Source: Brevibacterium renqingii
GTDB taxonomy: Bacteria > Actinomycetota > Actinomycetes > Actinomycetales > Brevibacteriaceae
Reading direction: 5' to 3'
Assembly: GCF_017808105.1 (NCBI RefSeq)
Contig: NZ_JADBHF010000013.1
Span: 1 to 64,000 of the forward strand
Length of the DNA stretch: 64,000 nucleotides
How positions within the stretch are numbered: position 1 is the stretch's first letter; the number at the start of each line of letters is the position of its first letter. The notes beneath the pieces are model-generated. The model did no database searches. It was not told the DNA's origin and was given only the letters and a program-made list of their open reading frames with translations. Positions 58,986-64,000 of this stretch are shown here, one piece after another. Made by a program: the position numbers and the translations under genes.

Positions 58986-59768
58986 TCAGAGGTTCTGCCA
59001 CTCCGGCTTGTTCGCGTAGGCGTGCCGGTAGTAGTCGCCGAGCTGCAGGCGCGACGCCGCCGCATCGTCGACCAAGATGGTGACGTGCCGGTGCATCTGC
59101 AACACCGTCGCCGGCCACATCGCCGAGATCGGTCCCTCGACCATCTGGTGCACGGCCTCGGCCTTGTTCGCACCCGTGGCCACGAGCATGAGGTGGCCGG
59201 CCTCCATGATCGTGCCCATCCCCTGGGTCAGGCACAGCGTCGGCACCTGCTCGAGGTTGCCGTCGAAGAAGCGGGCGTTGTCGACGCGGGTCTGCTCGGT
59301 CAGGGTCTTCACGCGCGTGCGAGAGGACAGGGACGACCCCGGCTCGTTGAAGGCCACGTGCCCGTCGGTGCCGATGCCCAGGATCTGCAGGTCGATTCCG
59401 CCCGCCTCGGCGATCGCTCGCTCGTAGTCTGCTGACGCGGCGTCAAGGTCTTCGGCGAGGCCGTCCGGGCCGTGCACGGCGCCGGGGCCGAAGTCGACGC
59501 GGGAGCCGATCTCCGTCTCGATGACATTGCGGTAGCGTTCCGGATGATCGGCGGCCAGTCCGACGTATTCGTCGAGCATGAACGCCTGCGCTTGGGAGAA
59601 GGACAGGCCGTCCTGCTCGTGTCTGCGGGTCAGCTCATCGTAGATGCGCAGCGGGCTCGATCCGGTCGCCAGCCCGAGGACGGGGGCCGCCTCGGTGCGC
59701 AGCAGCCGTTCGATGGCGTCGGCTGCCAGCATCGCCAGCGTCTGATCATCGGCGATGACAACTTCCAT
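58986..59768 (-). CDS. nagB: Glucosamine-6-phosphate deaminase
   Basis: A 260-aa enzyme converting glucosamine-6-phosphate to fructose-6-phosphate and ammonia. Conserved motifs are LGLATGSSPLRIYDELTRRH, QAFMLDEYVGLAADHPERY with the catalytic Asp, and ILGIGTDGHVAFNEPGSSL with the catalytic His and Glu. ATG 59768 has GGGAG 6 bp upstream. No nagA, transporter or GntR-type gene adjoins it. Confidence 0.95.
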   Translation of the reverse strand: MEVVIADDQTLAMLAADAIERLLRTEAAPVLGLATGSSPLRIYDELTRRHEQDGLSFSQAQAFMLDEYVGLAADHPERYRNVIETEIGSRVDFGPGAVHGPDGLAEDLDAASADYERAIAEAGGIDLQILGIGTDGHVAFNEPGSSLSSRTRVKTLTEQTRVDNARFFDGNLEQVPTLCLTQGMGTIMEAGHLMLVATGANKAEAVHQMVEGPISAMWPATVLQMHRHVTILVDDAAASRLQLGDYYRHAYANKPEWQNL

Positions 59769-60079
59769 GGGATCTCCCGTCTGCAATGCCTCGGCGTCGT
59801 CGTCCGTGCCACGCCCGATGACCGCACGGTGACGTCTCGGCCCTGGTCGGCTTCCACCTCGACGTCCGTTCTGCGTTCCATTGTATGAGTGCGCCGCGCC
59901 CTGATCGCGTCGCCTCACCCAAGCGCTCCGAACTTCGTTTCCCTCGGTCGCGGCTCGCTCGCGGCTCGGTCGCGCGGTCGAAAAAGCGCCCTTGTCATAT
60001 GCTCCGGCGGTGTTCGACTACTAGGGTGGTAGGCAACAGCGGTCGCGTCGCGGCCGACATTACGACGCATTGGAGCATC
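59769..60079. other. Divergent intergenic region, nagB to SPFH gene
   Basis: Contains a GC-rich direct repeat of TCGCGGCTCG near 59948-59967 and an AT-richer stretch with TTGTCATATG near 59993. That stretch may be part of the SPFH promoter, though no well-spaced -10 was found. No gene is supported in the 311 bp. Confidence 0.4.
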
Positions 60080-61192
60080 ATGACTGGATTCGCGGTCACC
60101 ATAGTTGTAGTCATCGTCATCCTCGTCATCGCCGTTCTGCTGTTCGGCAAGCTGCGCACGAGCATGTTCTTCACGGTGAAGACGCAGGAGAACGTCATCG
60201 TCGAACGGTTCGGGAAGTTCAAGAAGGTCGCGAAGCCGGGGCTGAACTTCAAGATGCCGCTCGTCGAGACGACGAGCAAGCCGATCTCTCTGCGCGTCCA
60301 GCAGCTCGAGGTCAACATCGAGTCGAAGACGAAGGACAATGTCTTCGTCACCGTGCCGGTCGCGGTCCAGTACGTCGTCGAAGAGGACAATGTCGCCGAT
60401 GCCTACTACCGGCTGGCGAACTCGGAGGAGCAGATCCGCTCCTACGTCTTCGACACCGTCCGCTCTGCGCTGTCGGGGCTAACTCTCGATACGGCATTCG
60501 AATCGAAGGACGACATCGCGGAGAACGTCGAGCGCCGGCTTTCGGAGTCGATGAAGCGCTACGGATTCAAGATCGTGAGCACGCTGGTCACCGACATCAC
60601 TCCGGATCCGAAGGTGCGCGACTCGATGAACTCGATCAACGCCGCTCAGCGCGACCGGGTCGCCGCACAGTCCCTGGCTGAGGCCGACAAGATCAAGCGC
60701 GTCACCCAGGCGGAGGCCGAATCCGAGGCGATGCGCCTGCACGGTGAGGGTGTGGCCTCGCAGCGCAAGGCGATCGCGAACGGCATCGCCGAGCAGTACG
60801 CCAAGCTCAAGGAGGTCGGCATCGACAAGACCGCCGAGCAGCTGCTGATGATGACCCAGTACTTCGACACCATGCAGAACGTGGCCCAGGAAGGGCGGTC
60901 GAACGTGCTGTTCATGCCCTCGAACCCGGGCGGTCTGGGCGAGATGGGTCAGGAGATCCGCAACGCCCTGTTCGCCGCCAACGCCGCCGAGGACGGCGCC
61001 ACGCTGAGTGCTCCGGGCAGCCGGTATACCTCGAGCCGCCGCTCGGATCGCGACGATGTCCCGCCGCAGCCGACGACGCCGCCGAACTCGGGCGGGGCCG
61101 ATCAGCCGAACGCACAGTCGCTGAAGTCGAGAGCACAGTCGATCGCCCAGCAGTGGACGAGCCCACAGCAGCCTCCGCAGGATCCACGGTAA
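60080..61192 (+). CDS. SPFH/stomatin-prohibitin family membrane protein
   Basis: A 370-aa protein with one N-terminal helix (VTIVVVIVILVIAVLLFGKL) and a band-7 domain (VKTQENVIVERFGKFKKVAK, PISLRVQQLEVNIESKTKDN, VADAYYRLANSEEQIRSYVF). An Ala/Glu/Arg-rich coiled coil follows (AEADKIKRVTQAEAESEAM) and then a Pro/Gln/Ser-rich tail. ATG 60080 has GGAG 4 bp upstream; the frame is open upstream without signals. Such proteins form oligomers in membrane microdomains. It stands alone, without the usual NfeD partner. Confidence 0.9.
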   Translation: MTGFAVTIVVVIVILVIAVLLFGKLRTSMFFTVKTQENVIVERFGKFKKVAKPGLNFKMPLVETTSKPISLRVQQLEVNIESKTKDNVFVTVPVAVQYVVEEDNVADAYYRLANSEEQIRSYVFDTVRSALSGLTLDTAFESKDDIAENVERRLSESMKRYGFKIVSTLVTDITPDPKVRDSMNSINAAQRDRVAAQSLAEADKIKRVTQAEAESEAMRLHGEGVASQRKAIANGIAEQYAKLKEVGIDKTAEQLLMMTQYFDTMQNVAQEGRSNVLFMPSNPGGLGEMGQEIRNALFAANAAEDGATLSAPGSRYTSSRRSDRDDVPPQPTTPPNSGGADQPNAQSLKSRAQSIAQQWTSPQQPPQDPR

Positions 61193-61221
61193 TGATCGAC
61201 CGCTGAGCCCGCACCGCGCGT

Positions 61222-61285
61222 CAGCCGCGGAACAGCCGCGGGACGAACGCGGGACGAACGCGGGGCAGCCGCAGGACGAACGCCG
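61222..61285 (+). repeat. Degenerate tandem repeats upstream of ohr
   Basis: Units CAGCCGCGG and GGACGAACGC alternate: CAGCCGCGG at 61222 and 61233, GGACGAACGC at 61241 and 61252, then CAGCCGCAGGACGAACGC at 61266. They fill most of the gap between the SPFH gene and ohr and may reflect slippage; a regulatory role is unproven. Confidence 0.6.
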
Positions 61286-61330
61286 GCCAGCGCCCGGCCG
61301 CGCAACGCGCCACCGACGAAAGGATGAATC

Positions 61331-61753
61331 ATGAGGGCCCTCTACACCGCAGAAGCACTGGCCACCGGCGAAGGCCGCGATGGCCACGGTCGCACGAGCG
61401 ACGGACAGGTCGATGTCGATCTCGCCACCCCCACGGAGATGGGCGGCAGCGGCAACGGCACGAATCCCGAGCAGCTCTTCGCGGTCGGCTACGCGGCCTG
61501 CTTTCACTCGGCGCTGCGTCTCGTGGCGGGTCAGACCAAGGCGAATATCGAGGATTCTTCGGTCGGCTCCCGCGTGAGCCTCGGCAAGGACAACGAGGGC
61601 GGCTTCCAGATCGCCGTCGAACTCGAGGTCACCCTCCCGCACCTCGACAAGGCCGAGGCTCAGGCATTGGCCGACAAAGCCCACAAGGTATGCCCGTACT
61701 CCAACGCCACCCGCGGCAACATCGACGTCACCATCAACGTCACCGACGACTGA
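61331..61753 (+). CDS. ohr: Organic hydroperoxide resistance protein Ohr
   Basis: A 140-aa OsmC-fold thiol peroxidase that reduces organic hydroperoxides. The peroxidatic Cys57 is in FAVGYAACFHSALRLVAG and the resolving Cys121 in AHKVCPYSNATRGNIDV; the N-terminal GRDGHGRTSDGQ with its conserved Arg is also typical. ATG 61331 has AGGATG upstream. No OhrR regulator gene lies in the window. It ends before a strong hairpin. Confidence 0.95.
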   Translation: MRALYTAEALATGEGRDGHGRTSDGQVDVDLATPTEMGGSGNGTNPEQLFAVGYAACFHSALRLVAGQTKANIEDSSVGSRVSLGKDNEGGFQIAVELEVTLPHLDKAEAQALADKAHKVCPYSNATRGNIDVTINVTDD

Positions 61754-61787
61754 GCTCGGGCCCCGCAGCTGAAGGGTCGGCAGACAG

Positions 61788-61837
61788 CACGGCTGAGGGG
61801 AGGGTGAAGAACTCTCTTCACCCTCCCCTCAGCCGTG
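61788..61837. terminator. Bidirectional terminator-like hairpin, 23-bp perfect stem
   Basis: Arms 61788-61810 and 61815-61837 are perfect complements over 23 bp (starting CACGGCTGAGGGGAGGG) with a 4-nt loop ACTC. It lies between convergent ohr and the malic enzyme gene. Confidence 0.85.
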
Positions 61838-61854
61838 TGCGGACTGACTGACCG

Positions 61855-63060
61855 TCAGCGCTCGGTCATCGCCTCCAGCGCGGAGCGTTCGACCGCCTCG
61901 GCGACGGCCGGCGCCACACGGGAATCGAGCGCACCGGGCACGATGTAGCCGGGAGCCAGGTCATCGCCGACGAGGTCGGCGATCGCCCGGGCAGCGACGA
62001 GCTTCATGTCATCGGTGATCTCGTCGGCATCGGCGTCGAGGGCGCCGCGGAAGATTCCGGGGAACGCGAGCACATTGTTGATCTGGTTCGGGAAGTCGCT
62101 GCGGCCGGTGGCCACAACGGTCGCGTACTTCGCGGCGATGTCGGGGGCCACCTCGGGGGTGGGGTTCGACAGGCCGAAGATGATCGCTTCGTCGGCCATC
62201 TTCGCCAGGTGCGCCTCGTCGATGGTGCCGCCGGAGACGCCGATGAAGGCGTCGGCTCCGTCGAGGGCCTCGCCGATCCCGCCGGAGATCCCGCGCGGAT
62301 TCGTGGCGGAGGCGATGGCCTGCTTGGTCTCGGACAGGTCGGATCGGCCGGATTCGACGATGCCCTTGGAGTCGAGGACGACGACATCGGTGACGCCGGC
62401 GTCGGCGAGGATCTTCGCCACTGCGACGCCTGCGGCACCTGCGCCGGAGACGACGACCTTGATCGAGTCGAAGGACTTGTCGACCACGCGCAGCGCGTTC
62501 GTCAGCGCCGCGAGGACGACGACGGCGGTGCCGTGCTGGTCATCGTGCATGACCGGGATGTCGAGCGCGGCCTTGACGCGGTCCTCGATCTCGAAGCAGC
62601 GCGGGGCCGAGATGTCCTCGAGATTGATCGCGCCGAAGGTCGGGGCCATGCGGATGATGGTCTCGACGATCTCGTCGGTGTCGTTGGTGTCGAGCACGAT
62701 CGGGATCGCGTTGAGACCCGAGAAGCTCTTGAACAGGGCGCACTTGCCCTCCATCACCGGCAGGGACGCCTGCGGCCCGATGTCGCCGAGGCCGAGCACG
62801 GCCGAACCGTCGGAGACGACCGCGACGAGGCGGCCGGTCCAGGTGTGCGTGCGAGCCAGCTGCGGCTCGTCCTTGATCGCGGTGCAGACCTTGGCCACGC
62901 CCGGCGTATAGGCGATCGAGAGATCGCGCTGAGTCTGCAGCGGGCTCGTGAGCTCGGCGGACAGTTTGCCACCCTCGTGCGCGGCGAAGATCTCCTCATC
63001 GGTGATCGGAGACTGCGAGTTCTGGTCGGAGGCGGTGGAGTTATGGGCGGTGGTCGTCAT
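61855..63060 (-). CDS. NAD(P)-dependent malic enzyme
   Basis: A 401-aa short bacterial malic enzyme that oxidatively decarboxylates malate to pyruvate. Motifs are [40 protein letters not shown], the metal site LEDISAPRCFEIEDRVKAAL, IPVMHDDQHGTAVVVLAAL and the dinucleotide site VVVSGAGAAGVAVAKILADA. No phosphotransacetylase-like C-terminal domain is fused. ATG 63060 has GAGGAT upstream. Coenzyme preference cannot be called with confidence. A set of 10-bp repeats lies about 100 bp upstream. Confidence 0.94.
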   Translation of the reverse strand: MTTTAHNSTASDQNSQSPITDEEIFAAHEGGKLSAELTSPLQTQRDLSIAYTPGVAKVCTAIKDEPQLARTHTWTGRLVAVVSDGSAVLGLGDIGPQASLPVMEGKCALFKSFSGLNAIPIVLDTNDTDEIVETIIRMAPTFGAINLEDISAPRCFEIEDRVKAALDIPVMHDDQHGTAVVVLAALTNALRVVDKSFDSIKVVVSGAGAAGVAVAKILADAGVTDVVVLDSKGIVESGRSDLSETKQAIASATNPRGISGGIGEALDGADAFIGVSGGTIDEAHLAKMADEAIIFGLSNPTPEVAPDIAAKYATVVATGRSDFPNQINNVLAFPGIFRGALDADADEITDDMKLVAARAIADLVGDDLAPGYIVPGALDSRVAPAVAEAVERSALEAMTER

Positions 63061-63160
63061 GGTTGATCCTCGTGGTTGTGCGACGGCAGGGCGGTGCCGG
63101 TGCCATCGGCAGTGATCGTCGAAGCGCCGAGGCCCGTGTGGGTGCGTCGACAGCAGAGCT

Positions 63161-63190
63161 CGAATGAGCTCGAATGAACTCGAATGAGCT
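63161..63190 (-). promoter_or_regulatory. 10-bp tandem repeats upstream of the malic enzyme gene
   Basis: CGAATGAGCT, CGAATGAACT and CGAATGAGCT follow each other at 63161-63190, preceded by AGAGCT. A related GGAATGAGTTCGTCGACGG lies at 63209-63227, echoing CGTCGACGG at 63191-63199. The repeats have helical-turn spacing and sit 101-167 bp before the start codon, a usual place for activator or repressor sites. Confidence 0.5.
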
Positions 63191-63516
63191 CGTCGACGGT
63201 GACGAACCGGAATGAGTTCGTCGACGGCGGTCGGAACGAAGAACTGGTCACCAGTGAAGGATGATCGGTGACGTCTGCGCGTCCCGTGGTGCAGACCCTA
63301 GGTGAAGGGCGCCGCGGTTGCGCGCTGTGCGGATACGGCTCGCATGGGGCGAGTACCGACCTCATGGGTCGCATCCGGCAACCCGATCAGCATAACCGAT
63401 GACCTCCCTCATTTCACGCGAAAATTCGCTTAAATCGAGGCCGCATGTCCGCTGAGGTGGCATGTTCTGCAGACCTTTCGCCGAGGCGGCTCCCCGCTTC
63501 CCGTTCCCCGTGGCAG

Positions 63517-63577
63517 TTCCTTGTGTCGGTCTTTGTGTCGGGTTCTGTGCCGGTTCCTGTGTCGGTTCCTGTGTCAG
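63517..63577 (+). repeat. 12-bp tandem repeat
   Basis: Variants of TTCCTGTGTCGG occur in a row: GTTCTGTGCCGG (63542), TTCCTGTGTCGG (63554) and TTCCTGTGTCAG (63566), with looser copies from 63517. An 81-codon frame crosses it (63445-63690) but its valine-serine repeats follow the DNA repeat and it is not supported as a gene. Confidence 0.7.
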
Positions 63578-63589
63578 TGGCGGATGCGA

Positions 63590-63755
63590 GGATGATCAGA
63601 GAACGAAAGCACAGTTCATACGAAATCGAGAAATATTCGAATCTATTTTATTTTTGCTATGGCCACTGGCTTTTTGATCGTGTATCATGATGCTAAGAGC
63701 TTTTCAAATCAGCCACACTACTCCGACAACGAGGTCCGAGGCAGGTGAGAACAAC
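63590..63755 (+). promoter_or_regulatory. AT-rich promoter region of the right-edge gene
   Basis: Roughly 63600-63715 is visibly AT-rich against the GC-rich background (runs such as CTATTTTATTTTTGC and GGCTTTTTGATCG). TTTTGA (63672-63677) with TAAGAG (63694-63699) at a 16-bp spacing is one possible promoter. AGGTGAG at 63743-63749 is the ribosome site for ATG 63756. ATCATGAT is a small palindrome at 63684-63691. The remainder of the 695-bp gap (63191-63516) has no supported gene. Confidence 0.5.
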
Positions 63756-64000
63756 ATGAAGGGCACCACTACCCGGTCGGCTCCGCCGCGGGCCGGCAAG
63801 CCGGGAGCGACGAAGCCGTCACCGCGCTATGCCATCCGCTTCGAATCGAACATGACCCGATTCGCGGAGGTCGCGACAGCCTCGGATCGTGCCCATTTCG
63901 CGGTCCTCGAGTCAGCTGCCGGAGTGGTGCTCGAGCAGATCTTCCTCAACCTCGAGTTCTCAGTGCCCGAGGGCTCCGAACCTTTCCGTTGCGAGACGAT
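63756..64000 (+). CDS. Unrecognised protein, 5' part only (runs off the window)
   Basis: At least 81 codons are open from ATG 63756 to the window end. The protein begins MKGTTTRSAPPRAGKPGATK, a basic, disordered-looking lead, and continues with PRYAIRFESNMTRFAEV, then DRAHFAVLESAAGVVLEQIF and LNLEFSVPEGSEPFRCET. No signal peptide or membrane segment is visible and no family is recognised. AGGTGAG stands 6 bp before the ATG and codon use fits the genome's GC-rich third positions, so a real gene is likely. The AT-rich upstream region is unusual for this window. Confidence 0.65.
   Translation, partial: MKGTTTRSAPPRAGKPGATKPSPRYAIRFESNMTRFAEVATASDRAHFAVLESAAGVVLEQIFLNLEFSVPEGSEPFRCET

Noticed and set aside
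63445..63690. 81-codon frame across the 12-bp tandem repeat
   Set aside because: Its repeated Val-Ser pattern comes from the DNA repeat; no ribosome site and it enters the AT-rich promoter region.
1..64000. tRNA genes, CRISPR arrays, insertion sequences, toxin-antitoxin or phage modules
   Set aside because: No GTTCGAATCC-type T-arm with cloverleaf context, no regularly spaced long repeats, no transposase motif and no restriction, defence or phage proteins were found.

Overview
The window comes from a high-GC actinobacterium. Frequent GTG starts (one TTG), 4-base start/stop overlaps, leaderless regulator genes and the gene set (Ohr, DUF3151, LpqH-like lipoprotein, BCCT carrier beside a choline-sulfatase-like enzyme) point to the Micrococcales, most likely Brevibacterium or a close relative. 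The genus is an inference; the phylum-level call is firm. No tRNA gene, CRISPR array, transposase or phage gene was seen.

Layout. 1-348: leader and promoter region of an rRNA operon on the minus strand whose 16S gene lies left of the window. 349-1229: a decayed SDR/epimerase (TIGR01777-type) pseudogene. 1.3-8.1 kb: trhO, purL, a MetE-like protein, a small membrane protein and an intact TIGR01777 protein. 8.3-12.1 kb: a choline-O-sulfate-type operon (BCCT carrier then sulfatase). 12.6-13.9 kb: TetR plus a two-gene SMR efflux pump. 13.9-16.8 kb: an ABC importer of the TrpXYZ type. 17-19.3 kb: oligopeptidase B. 19.6-22.9 kb: a TctCBA tripartite tricarboxylate transporter. 23-25.2 kb: a DHA2 efflux pump with a divergent TetR and a perfect 28-bp operator. 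25.4-28.6 kb: a flavin monooxygenase and its divergent GAF-domain regulator. 28.6-33.2 kb: NAT, VOC protein, AraC regulator and a NimT/NimR-like pair.

33.3-37.4 kb: an AhpD-like gene, then a second TctCBA operon bracketed by 49-bp direct repeats (46/49 identical), which looks like a gained cassette. 37.4-42.2 kb: purA, an aminotransferase, an ArAE-like membrane protein and an LpqH-like lipoprotein. 42.2-48.1 kb: a MacB/FtsX-type ABC pair behind a NarL-type two-component system with unusual low-complexity insertions.

48.3-53.5 kb is the most interesting stretch. A candidate fluoride riboswitch precedes two CrcB (Fluc) genes. Next comes a membrane-anchored, almost pure Asp/His/Arg tail protein whose gene overlaps a histidine kinase gene. 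That is followed by its OmpR-type regulator, a DUF4956 membrane protein and a VTC-domain protein (polyphosphate polymerase family). The promoters of the Asp-rich gene and of DUF4956 share a CTCTCATC element, suggesting one regulon.

53.7-64 kb: an MFS pump, DUF3151, a catalytically degenerate GDPD-like membrane protein coupled to a GT2 glycosyltransferase, a short family III CoA-transferase, nagB, an SPFH protein, ohr, malic enzyme and, at the right edge, the start of an unrecognised gene behind an AT-rich promoter region. Intergenic regions between convergent genes often hold long perfect hairpins without U-tracts, and a 10-mer GCCGAGGCGG recurs far more often than base composition predicts.
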